From Paracoccaceae bacterium (lineage in GTDB: Bacteria; Pseudomonadota; Alphaproteobacteria; Rhodobacterales; Rhodobacteraceae): 64,000 bases of DNA. The position numbers and the translations under genes are program-made. The stretch's first letter is position 1, and every line of letters starts with the position of its first letter. Shown piece after piece: positions 36,698 through 43,895 of this stretch. The notes beneath the pieces are model-generated. The model made no database searches and had not been told where the DNA came from. It was given only the letters and a program-made list of their open reading frames with translations. The stretch lies in contig WLWX01000001.1 in the NCBI GenBank assembly GCA_012103375.1, positions 3,018,492 to 3,082,491 on the forward strand, in the 5' to 3' direction.

Positions 36698-38488
36698 ATG
36701 CGCTTTGTAAGCGAACTCTTTGGCGCATCAATTGTCGGCGCGATGGTCGTGATCATGACGATCTCGTTTGTTTCAATCGTCTATACCGGCCCGCTGGAAC
36801 AATTTCTGGATCGCGGCATCGGGACGACGCTGCTTGGTGCCTCGATCATGATGTTCGTAGGAACTTTGCTGTTTTCCTGGCGCGTCACCGTGATGAACCC
36901 GCAGGATCTGACGGCCATTCTGTTGGCCGGAGCCGCCGCCAATATTGCAGCACAGGGCGCCCTGGCGCCGCCAGATCAGCTTTTTGCCACTGTATTGATG
37001 ATGATTGCAGTGACCGCGTTTGCCGGTGGAATTTTTGCAATGCTGTCGGGCAGGTTGCGCCTGACCTTCATTGTGCGTTTCATCCCCTATCCGGTCATGG
37101 GTGGCTTTCTGGCCGCGACCGGATATCTGCTGGTGCTGGTGCTGGGCGCATGCAGCATGCTGGTCGGGGAACCGATTGATCTGTGGACCCTTGGGCGGCT
37201 GGCCAAACCTGACGTCGTTTGGCTGTGGCTTCCCTGGCTGGCGGTCGCCGCTGTGGTGCTTTGGGCGACCAAGCGGCTGCGATCGCTGCATACGCTTCCG
37301 GTCGCCATCGCACTGACCTGCATCAGATTTTATGTTGTCCTCGGCGCAGTGGGCATCAGCCTTGAAACGGCATCTCTGAACGGGCTGCTTCTTGGGCCGT
37401 TTGGTTCCGGAAGTTTTCTTGCCGGGTTTGACGCAGCAACGGTCACACAGGCAGACTGGAGCCTGATTGCCGGTCAGATACCAACCATCCTGGCCGTGAT
37501 CGCGATGATGCTTCTGGGTGCGGCGCTGAACCTTTCGGGCATCGAAATTGCCATAGGTCAGCCCATCAAACGCGACCGGGATTTCGTGGTGCTTGGCCTT
37601 GCAAATGCGGTCATGGCGCCCACGGGCGGATTGCTGGGATTCCCCGGAATCTCTACGACAATCCTGGGTCATCGCCTGGGGCTTCGCACCATTGCATCCG
37701 GTCTGTTGATCGCAGGTTTCAGCCTGACCACGGCCCTGTTTGGCGCCGGCCTGCTGGAGGTGCTGCCCCGTGGTCTGTTTGCCGCCACGATCATGTATCT
37801 TGGACTTGAATTGCTGGTGACCTGGCTTTGGATTGAACGTAAGCGCCTTATGGCCAGCGATTTTTCGATCGTTCTGTTCATCCTGGCCACCTCGGCCGCA
37901 TTCGGATTTCTCGAAGCGCTCGTACTGGGATTGTTTCTATCGATCGTGCTGTTTGTGGTTTCTTATTCCACCCAAAACTTTGTCCATCTCAGAACCACAT
38001 TGAACACCCGACGTTCGACCATCGAACGTGACCTTGCCGAGCTGGATTTTTTCGCCCGGGTTGGGGACTCGGTCCGCATTATCGAATACTCGGGCTATCT
38101 TTTCTTCGGGACTGCGGCGCGCATGCGTGAGGACATTGACGCCGAACTGGCCGAGGCTGCGTCCCTGCCGGACAGAATGATCCTCGACTTCTCGCGCGTG
38201 CAGGGGATCGACGCCTCGGCGGCCAACAGCCTTGATCAGATCATCCGGGGTTGCGAGTTGCGCGGTGTATCGATGCTTATCAGCGGCCTGTCCGGCAGTT
38301 CCAAAGAAAAGCTCGAAAAATTCTATGGCGCCAAGAACCCCGTTTCGGCAATCAGCTATGACAGCTTGGACAAGGCGCTTCAGGCCGCAGAGCAATCGTT
38401 GCTCGACTCGGCCCCCGACGCCGGAGATGAGAAATACAGCAGTTCATTTTACAAGACCCTGGTCAGCAGAAGCCCGGGATATGTCTAG
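36698..38488 (+). CDS. SulP/SLC26-family anion transporter with STAS domain, truncated by an IS3 element
   Basis: The protein has ten or more membrane segments (residues about 5-430), with the SulP core around FIPYPVMGGFLAATGYLL and MAPTGGLLGFPGISTT, then a cytoplasmic STAS domain (VRIIEYSGYLFFG, MILDFSRVQGIDASAA). The last three codons and the TAG stop lie at or inside the terminal repeat of the IS3 element at 38482. Relatives of this architecture often continue into a cyclic-nucleotide-binding domain, so the C-terminus has probably been lost. The membrane and STAS parts are complete, so residual activity is possible. The substrate (sulfate, bicarbonate or other anion) is unknown. Confidence 0.85.
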   Translation: MRFVSELFGASIVGAMVVIMTISFVSIVYTGPLEQFLDRGIGTTLLGASIMMFVGTLLFSWRVTVMNPQDLTAILLAGAAANIAAQGALAPPDQLFATVLMMIAVTAFAGGIFAMLSGRLRLTFIVRFIPYPVMGGFLAATGYLLVLVLGACSMLVGEPIDLWTLGRLAKPDVVWLWLPWLAVAAVVLWATKRLRSLHTLPVAIALTCIRFYVVLGAVGISLETASLNGLLLGPFGSGSFLAGFDAATVTQADWSLIAGQIPTILAVIAMMLLGAALNLSGIEIAIGQPIKRDRDFVVLGLANAVMAPTGGLLGFPGISTTILGHRLGLRTIASGLLIAGFSLTTALFGAGLLEVLPRGLFAATIMYLGLELLVTWLWIERKRLMASDFSIVLFILATSAAFGFLEALVLGLFLSIVLFVVSYSTQNFVHLRTTLNTRRSTIERDLAELDFFARVGDSVRIIEYSGYLFFGTAARMREDIDAELAEAASLPDRMILDFSRVQGIDASAANSLDQIIRGCELRGVSMLISGLSGSSKEKLEKFYGAKNPVSAISYDSLDKALQAAEQSLLDSAPDAGDEKYSSSFYKTLVSRSPGYV

Positions 38489-39330
38489 CCCCCAAGTTCT
38501 GGGCCATTTCTGATTAGAGTTTCTGGCATTGGTGGTCGCATGTTCAGAGCCTGGTGCGGACGTGTGTGGTTGTACTGCTTAAGCCAATGATTGATGACGA
38601 TCTGTGCCTGTTTCGTTGTTGTGAACCATTCAGCGTTGAGGATCTCGTGCCGGAGAGTGCCGTTGAACCTCTCGTTGTATCCGTTTTCCCAAGGGGACCC
38701 CGGATAGATTCTAATTGGTCGAACACCAACGCGAACCAACCACTCCTGCATCGCCTTGGCTACGAACTCTGGGCCGTTGTCGGAGCGGATATACTCCGGC
38801 GTGCCATGGCAGAGGAGCAGCGGATATAGCGCCTCCAGAACATCTTCGGCGCCCATCCTGCTGCGAACTTCCACGGCCAGGGCCTGCCGGGTGTACTCAT
38901 CCAGAACGGTCAGCATCTTGTAGCTCCGGCCATTGCTGAGCTTGTCGTGAACGAAGTCGATGCTCCAGATGTGGTTCGGATGCGTCGGCCTGAGGCGAAT
39001 GATCGAGCTGTCCTTGTGATAAAGCCGTCTGCGCTTCCTGTGCCGCTGCGGGAGTTGCAGTCCTTCTTCCTGCCAGAGACGCTCAACCTTCTTATGATTG
39101 ACCCGCCAGCCCTCGATGCGCAGGAGTTCCGAAACTTTACGATAGCCGTAGCGCCCATATTGCTTGGCCAGGCGGATCAAAGCGAGCCGTAGAGCATCAT
39201 CGTCTTTTGGCGCGGGTCGATATTGCAGAGAGCTTCGCGCCAGACCGACGACCCGGCAGGTCCTCCGCTCCGAGGTCGCGAGCTTTTGGCGCGTATGAAT
39301 AACGGCCTGACGGAGCTCCCCAGTCGTCAG
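38485..39330 (-). CDS. IS3-family transposase OrfB (expressed by -1 frameshift from OrfA)
   Basis: This is the integrase-type catalytic half (rve fold). The DDE residues fall in HIWSIDFVHDKL, YIRSDNGPEF and SPWENGYNERFNG. The first ATG is at 39180 (MIRLAKQYGRYGYRKVSEL), but the frame is open back to the OrfA stop (LTTGELRQAVIHTRQKLA...), the usual arrangement where OrfAB is made by programmed -1 frameshifting. The stop lies within the terminal repeat of the IS. Confidence 0.88.
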   Translation of the reverse strand: MTTGELRQAVIHTRQKLATSERRTCRVVGLARSSLQYRPAPKDDDALRLALIRLAKQYGRYGYRKVSELLRIEGWRVNHKKVERLWQEEGLQLPQRHRKRRRLYHKDSSIIRLRPTHPNHIWSIDFVHDKLSNGRSYKMLTVLDEYTRQALAVEVRSRMGAEDVLEALYPLLLCHGTPEYIRSDNGPEFVAKAMQEWLVRVGVRPIRIYPGSPWENGYNERFNGTLRHEILNAEWFTTTKQAQIVINHWLKQYNHTRPHQALNMRPPMPETLIRNGPELGG

Positions 39331-39614
39331 GCCCTGGGCTTTAAGTAGTTCAGGCTTTCTTTGAGGATCAGCTTGTCCAATTCAAGCTCAGCGACGATCT
39401 TCTTGAGACGCCCATTCTCCTTTTCCAGGCTGCGCATCTCCGACAACTGCGACCGTCCCATACCACCAAACCGTTTCCGCCAGTTGTAATATGTCGCATC
39501 GCTGATGCCGACGCTACGACACGCCGATGCAACGTCACTTCCTCCCGTCAGCTTCAGCTCAATCTCACGCAGCAGCTTCAATACATCTTCGTCCGAATGC
39601 CGTTTCCGTGCCAT
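39327..39614 (-). CDS. IS3-family transposase OrfA
   Basis: This 95-residue protein has an N-terminal helix-turn-helix (ACRSVGISDATYYNWRKRF) and a leucine-zipper segment (LEKENGRLKKIVAELELDK), the normal OrfA layout. The start at MARKRHSDEDV (39614) is preferred over 39638. Confidence 0.88.
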   Translation of the reverse strand: MARKRHSDEDVLKLLREIELKLTGGSDVASACRSVGISDATYYNWRKRFGGMGRSQLSEMRSLEKENGRLKKIVAELELDKLILKESLNYLKPRA

Positions 39615-39669
39615 TACATATTCCCCTCTCAAGACCAATGTAGTGGCCCAGTTTTAGGGGGGAAGGACA

Positions 39670-39924
39670 CAAGTGTACCTCTTCACAGAGCCGCCGCTCG
39701 GACCGGATGCCGAAGCAGTAACCGACGATCAGCATCCGGATCAGCAGTTCAGGATCGATCGAAGGACGACCGGTGTGGCTGTAGAAATCGGCAAGATGGG
39801 CGCGGATGCTGCTCAGATCGACGAAACGATCAATCGATCGCAGCAGGTGATCTTGCGGGACATGGTCTTCCAGCGAGAACTCATAGAACAGCGCCGCCTG
39901 TGCTTCCTGCCTCGGTCCCATCAT
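39670..39924 (-). pseudogene. truncated IS1182-family transposase
   Basis: This is the N-terminal 85 codons of the transposase (MMGPRQEAQAALFYEFSLED onward to RLCEEVHL), ending where the IS3 element begins. The remaining 376 codons are absent. It is non-functional. Confidence 0.88.
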
Positions 39925-40001
39925 GGCTGATCCTCCCGCTTGTTGAGAGGATTGAATCAGCGCCATAGCCCTCGATCAAGCAGGAGTTTTTCAACAAAAT
40001 T
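39670..40001 (-). mobile_element. IS1182-like element, 5' fragment (332 bp)
   Basis: This is the reverse-strand left end of the same element that is complete at 43896-45430. It has the outer terminal repeat (AATTTTGTTGAAAAACTCCT on the minus strand, ending at 40001) and the first 85 codons of the transposase. It is cut off exactly at the IS3 right end (39669). The encoded part appears identical to the full copy, so the truncation is recent. Confidence 0.88.
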
Positions 40002-40008
40002 AGGCCAA

Positions 40009-40026
40009 AGCGGGCTTTCGCCCGCT
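40009..40026. terminator. short GC-rich stem-loop between the IS fragment and a secreted-protein gene
   Basis: A perfect 7-bp stem AGCGGGC / GCCCGCT closes a 4-base loop (GAAA on the minus strand). It lies about 105 bp past the stop of the minus-strand gene at 40132. Only two or three T follow on that strand, so it is a weak terminator candidate. Confidence 0.35.
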
Positions 40027-40131
40027 ATATCAAGTGATCCCGGAGCGATTGCGACCGAGCAGCCAAAGCAACTTAAATCCGAAAATTCTCAAGATCAGTC
40101 GAAACTGTACTAATGCCAGATCGCAGCGATC

Positions 40132-40593
40132 CTAGTCAGGGATTTCAACTGTTCCGACAATGTGAGTTTTCCTCAGGGGAAGCGCCCGGTATGCTGACGC
40201 GATGTCGGTTGTCGCGATTCCGCTACCAGTCATTCCTTCGTAGCGCCCCGTCCCGGTGATGATTTCCCAGGTGTTTGCCGCGCCTTTTTCACCTGCCTTC
40301 CATCGCATGGTGAAAGTGTCATCGCCGTCACCGAACACGCATATTCCAGTGATCGAGTTTGTTCCGTCTTCGAATCCAAATCCAGAACCCAGACATCTGG
40401 CGGGCCCATCATCCATGGGACCCTCAATTACTTCGAAGCCGCCAGTGTTGTCCGTCAGGTGAAAAATGCGATCACCAAGGCCAAAGTTCTCTTGGTTCAG
40501 AGGGTAGACATTGTTGATTTCGATGCGTTGTTCTCCTGCACTAACTGGTGCAGCGAGTATCGCCAAAAGTAGGGTGATCCGAAAGGTTTGCAT
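40132..40593 (-). CDS. small secreted protein of unknown function
   Basis: The protein is about 153 residues. A Sec signal (MQTFRITLLLAILAAPVSAG) precedes a beta-rich, Gly/Asp-rich domain with paired cysteines (ARCLGSG and TGICVFG). The segment WEIITGTGRYEGMTGSGIA resembles the allene-oxide-cyclase/dirigent-like barrel seen in secreted bacterial proteins; this is a weak resemblance. GC content is lower than in the polysaccharide locus. It is divergent from rplK, an unusual neighbour for ribosomal genes. Confidence 0.65.
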   Translation of the reverse strand: MQTFRITLLLAILAAPVSAGEQRIEINNVYPLNQENFGLGDRIFHLTDNTGGFEVIEGPMDDGPARCLGSGFGFEDGTNSITGICVFGDGDDTFTMRWKAGEKGAANTWEIITGTGRYEGMTGSGIATTDIASAYRALPLRKTHIVGTVEIPD

Positions 40594-40637
40594 TTTGTTT
40601 TCCATGAATACCTCTCACCCTAAGGGCCGTTGAAACT

Positions 40638-40651
40638 TTTGCAATTGCAAA
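40638..40651. promoter_or_regulatory. 14-bp perfect palindrome upstream of the secreted-protein gene and rplK
   Basis: The palindrome TTTGCAATTGCAAA lies 45 bp upstream of the secreted-protein start and about 245 bp upstream of rplK. Its symmetry suggests an operator for a dimeric regulator, but the regulator is not identifiable. Confidence 0.3.
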
Positions 40652-40894
40652 GATGTTGGTGGCCATCGACGTATGGTGTGCGGGGGAAGGCGCCGATGCT
40701 ATGTCAAGAATGCGCTCCATGCCGACCTCCAAGCATCCCGCTTGCCAAGCGCCGCGACCTCCGCTATCCTGCGCCGGTTCCCGCATGGGGACATCCCTGT
40801 GGAAGGCGAGGGGGCGCGCGCGTCCCGGACCGGACCACATCAACCCATCCGGCGGGTCGCGTCCCGTTCGGAGTTGAGACGAAGGAGAGGCCAG

Positions 40895-41323
40895 ATGGCC
40901 AAGAAAATCGCTGGCACCATGAAGCTTCAGGTGCCTGCCGGACAAGCCAACCCATCCCCGCCCGTCGGGCCGGCATTGGGTCAGCGCGGCATCAACATCA
41001 TGGAATTCTGCAAGGCATTCAACGCCAAAACGCAGGAACTTGAAGCGGGCGCCCCATGCCCGACCGTGATCACCTATTATCAGGACAAATCGTTCTCGAT
41101 GGATATCAAGACGCCGCCTGCGTCCTACTTCCTGAAAAAAGCGGCCAAGCTGAAGTCCGGCGCCAAGACCCCCAGCCGCGAGGTTGTCGGTTCGGTCACC
41201 ACCAAGCAGGTGCGTGAGATTGCCGAGGCAAAGATGAAAGACCTGAACGCGACCAGCATCGAAGGCGCGATGAAGATCATCATCGGCTCGGCCGGGTCGA
41301 TGGGCATCGAGGTGAAAGGGTAA
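40895..41323 (+). CDS. rplK: 50S ribosomal protein L11
   Basis: The 142-residue protein opens [20 protein letters not shown] and contains [19 protein letters not shown] and the C-terminal rRNA-binding domain ([19 protein letters not shown]). It forms the GTPase-associated centre of the large subunit. A strong ribosome site (GAAGGAGAGG) precedes the ATG; an upstream in-frame extension to 40673 is not protein-like. The preceding 289 bp is a GC-rich leader without secE or nusG. Confidence 0.98.
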   Translation: MAKKIAGTMKLQVPAGQANPSPPVGPALGQRGINIMEFCKAFNAKTQELEAGAPCPTVITYYQDKSFSMDIKTPPASYFLKKAAKLKSGAKTPSREVVGSVTTKQVREIAEAKMKDLNATSIEGAMKIIIGSAGSMGIEVKG

Positions 41324-41326
41324 ATC

Positions 41327-42028
41327 ATGGCAAAGCTAGGAAAACGCACCCGCGCCGCCCGTGAAGCCATCGCTGGCAAGGGCGACATGAGCGTCGCAGA
41401 CGCCGTCGCCGCCGTGAAGGCCAATGCGACCGCGAAATTCGATGAGACGATCGAGATTGCAATGAACCTGGGCGTCGACCCGCGCCACGCCGACCAGATG
41501 GTCCGTGGCTCGGTCAACCTGCCCAACGGCACCGGCAAGACGGTCCGCGTGGCGGTGTTCGCCCGTGGTCCGAAAGCGGATGAGGCGAAAGAGGCCGGGG
41601 CGGATATCGTCGGGGCCGAGGACCTGATGGAAATCGTCCAGGGCGGCAAGATAGAGTTCGACCGCTGCATCGCAACGCCGGACATGATGCCGATTGTGGG
41701 TCGTCTGGGCAAAGTTCTGGGCCCGCGCAATCTGATGCCGAACCCACGGGTCGGCACGGTGACGATGGACGTCAAAGAGGCGGTCGAGGCAGCCAAAGGC
41801 GGCCAAGTGCAGTTCAAGGCCGAAAAGAACGGCGTTGTGCATGCAGGCGTCGGCAAAGCCTCGTTCGATGAAAAAGCGCTGAACGAGAATGTTCAGGCCT
41901 TCGTCGACGCGGTCAGCAAAGCCAAGCCGAGTGGCTCCAAGGGGACATACATGAAGAAGGTCAGCCTGACCTCGACCATGGGCCCGGGGGTGACGATTGA
42001 CGTGGCGAGCGCCACTGGCAATGACTGA
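41327..42028 (+). CDS. rplA: 50S ribosomal protein L1
   Basis: The 233-residue protein contains [20 protein letters not shown] and [15 protein letters not shown], the L1 signature. It forms the L1 stalk and in E. coli represses its own operon by binding the rplK leader. It lies three bases after rplK and is followed by a Rho-independent terminator, so this is a complete two-gene unit. rplJ-rplL do not follow. Confidence 0.98.
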   Translation: MAKLGKRTRAAREAIAGKGDMSVADAVAAVKANATAKFDETIEIAMNLGVDPRHADQMVRGSVNLPNGTGKTVRVAVFARGPKADEAKEAGADIVGAEDLMEIVQGGKIEFDRCIATPDMMPIVGRLGKVLGPRNLMPNPRVGTVTMDVKEAVEAAKGGQVQFKAEKNGVVHAGVGKASFDEKALNENVQAFVDAVSKAKPSGSKGTYMKKVSLTSTMGPGVTIDVASATGND

Positions 42029-42058
42029 GGCGGATCGCCCCGGTTTGAGATGAGAAAG

Positions 42059-42084
42059 GCGCGCCCGTTGGGCGCGCTTTTTTT
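42059..42084 (+). terminator. Rho-independent terminator after rplA
   Basis: An 8-bp stem GCGCGCCC / GGGCGCGC with a 3-base loop (GTT) is followed by seven T. It lies 30 bp past the rplA stop and closes the rplK-rplA transcript. Confidence 0.93.
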
Positions 42085-42128
42085 GTTGTTGGCCAATATT
42101 GGAGAGTGAAATTGATTTTCGAACATCT

Positions 42129-42713
42129 ATGACTTTGGCGTCAACGCTGCGTCACGCGTTTGACGCCGCCTGTGTATTCATCATCGCTTCAATACTGATT
42201 ACGTCCGTGGCAAAAGCGGACCATTTGTCCAATTCTCAATGCTACGAATACTATGAATGCGTTCTCGGAGAGGAAAGCGCGCTTAACGAATGCTACGACA
42301 ACGACTATCTCAAGGAAATTGGGACGAACCGAGACGTCTGCATGAGAATTGCCCAACATCAATGCAAGGTTATTGCGGGCATTCAAGGGACGGGCAGATC
42401 AATGACATTATCGCGTCCATTGAATTGGTATCACCGACCTTCGTTGCTGGATCATGACTCAGGCGTTGTGGCTTTGGTCGATGAAGACATTCGTATCTAC
42501 AATTATGCTGGCTGGAATCACTGCAAACCGCAATATCAGGGTTTGAGGGATTTCTGGTGTGATCCCCAGCAACTTCGATACCCGCCAGAACCCTGGTGCG
42601 ATGTGCTGCCGAACTACAATGTGAACCTGACGCTGCCAGAGGGCGCCGAGGAATTATTGCATCCGCTGCGACGCGAACTCATAAAGAAAATCAGGAATTA
42701 CGCAACGGAATAA
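42129..42713 (+). CDS. secreted cysteine-rich protein of unknown function
   Basis: The protein has about 194 residues from the ATG at 42129. A signal peptide (hydrophobic core CVFIIASILITSVAKA) is followed by about 155 residues with eight cysteines, often near Tyr/Trp (NSQCYEYYECV, NHCKP, DFWCDPQQ, EPWCDV). The even number suggests four disulfides in the periplasm. The family is not recognised. Codon use is AT-richer than in rplKA, which may indicate acquisition. Confidence 0.6.
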   Translation: MTLASTLRHAFDAACVFIIASILITSVAKADHLSNSQCYEYYECVLGEESALNECYDNDYLKEIGTNRDVCMRIAQHQCKVIAGIQGTGRSMTLSRPLNWYHRPSLLDHDSGVVALVDEDIRIYNYAGWNHCKPQYQGLRDFWCDPQQLRYPPEPWCDVLPNYNVNLTLPEGAEELLHPLRRELIKKIRNYATE

Positions 42714-42731
42714 CAGATAAGGTATCGCATC

Positions 42732-43088
42732 ATGCGGATTACACGCCGGTCAATTCTGAAAAATGCGGCCCTTGCACCTATCACCGCTGCGCTGACGCGC
42801 TTTGCAAGCGCTGCTACGTCTGCGACGACGCATATTGTCACCATTAAAGACTTCACATTTGACCCGCCGATGTTGGACGCCAAGATTGGCGACACCGTCG
42901 AATGGAAGAACCTTGACGGCTTTATTCACACTGCAACAAGAGATGAAGAAGGTCGATTTGACACAAAGATCATCAGGACCGGGCGCTCCAAGTCACACAC
43001 GTTTACAGGTGATAACGGCAGCGGAGAGTTCTCCTATCATTGCCAGATCTATCCGATGATGAAGGGCAAAATCACAGTTCGCAGATGA
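42732..43088 (+). CDS. cupredoxin-like protein with Tat-type signal; one copper ligand replaced
   Basis: The 118-residue protein has a twin-arginine type leader (RITRRSILKNAALAP) and a plastocyanin/amicyanin-like fold (IKDFTFDPPMLDAKIGDTVEW). Expected copper ligands are His in DGFIHTAT, Cys in YHCQIYPMM and Met in the same block. At the position of the second His (CxxHPxM in the family) this protein has Tyr (CQIYPMM). The site may be altered or metal-free. It probably acts in the periplasm as an electron carrier or copper-binding protein. Confidence 0.85.
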   Translation: MRITRRSILKNAALAPITAALTRFASAATSATTHIVTIKDFTFDPPMLDAKIGDTVEWKNLDGFIHTATRDEEGRFDTKIIRTGRSKSHTFTGDNGSGEFSYHCQIYPMMKGKITVRR

Positions 43089-43302
43089 TCTCGGCGCCGG
43101 GCGCTGCTTCGGTCACCTCGTACTTAAGTGAAGTCATCCGTCGACTCTAATCGAGACACGGCTGCCCCTTGTGGGTCCGCGCGGCGGATGTCTGAAGCTT
43201 TGCTGCCGATTGTCTGACAGGAAATTTCTGTTAGCCTTCTGATCGTGAGGCATTCAGGACAATGCCTATGCCAGCGCAGCAAATGTTCACGGAGGCCACC
43301 GA

Positions 43303-43875
43303 ATGAAGAAGCTGTTTCCTTCGCTTCCCGAGGATGCGTCGCTCGGTAGTCTGTTCCAGATGTTTGGGGAAAAACTCGCGCCCTGGTGCCAATATGAGAG
43401 TCTTGTGATGCGCGGAGAGAGTGAGCTTTCTGCCGCCGAACGCGAATTAATTGCCGCCTATGTTTCCGGATTGAACGCCTGCTCTTATTGTCACGATGCA
43501 CACACTATCTTTGCCCACGCATATGGTATTGAGCCAAGCGTGATTGAGGCGCTGATAGACGACCCAGATTCAGCACAGGTTGATCACCGGATGAAGCCTG
43601 TTCTTGCGTATGTTGCAAAGCTCACTTTGTCGCCTTCGCGTATGACAGAAGCGGACGCACAGGCTGTCTATGATGCTGGATGGTCCGAACGCGCTTTGTT
43701 CGATGCCATACAGGTTTGTGGCGTGTTCAATTTGGTGAACCGCCTTATCGAGGGAACCGGTATTGCAAATGTTGCCCGCGGCCCGGCAACGCTTGATGAA
43801 CAGGCCGTGGAAAAGTTCACCAGCAATTCGTTCTATACTGATTTTGGCAGATCCAATGGTCTTGACGTAAAATAG
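43303..43875 (+). CDS. AhpD-like / carboxymuconolactone decarboxylase family protein
   Basis: The 190-residue all-helical protein has the AhpD redox motif: LNACSYCHDAHTIFA with the CxxC pair and trailing His, preceded by AAERELIAAYVSG with the Glu. Such proteins act as alkylhydroperoxidases that reduce peroxides through a dithiol. Upstream are 214 bp with no gene; 20 bp after its stop begins the full IS1182-like copy. There is no identifiable partner reductase nearby. Confidence 0.87.
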   Translation: MKKLFPSLPEDASLGSLFQMFGEKLAPWCQYESLVMRGESELSAAERELIAAYVSGLNACSYCHDAHTIFAHAYGIEPSVIEALIDDPDSAQVDHRMKPVLAYVAKLTLSPSRMTEADAQAVYDAGWSERALFDAIQVCGVFNLVNRLIEGTGIANVARGPATLDEQAVEKFTSNSFYTDFGRSNGLDVK

Positions 43876-43895
43876 CACCCGATCCGCTATGGGCC

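Larger units (their letters stand above)
38482..39669 (-). mobile_element. IS3-family insertion sequence (IS407-like)
   Basis: The element is about 1.19 kb with imperfect terminal repeats, each beginning TGTC and sharing the block CTGGGCCA (left end from 38482, right end to 39669). It encodes OrfA and a frameshifted OrfB on the minus strand. The left flank is the SulP gene and the right flank is an internal IS1182 sequence, so the flanks do not form a simple target duplication and adjacent DNA was deleted. Confidence 0.85.
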
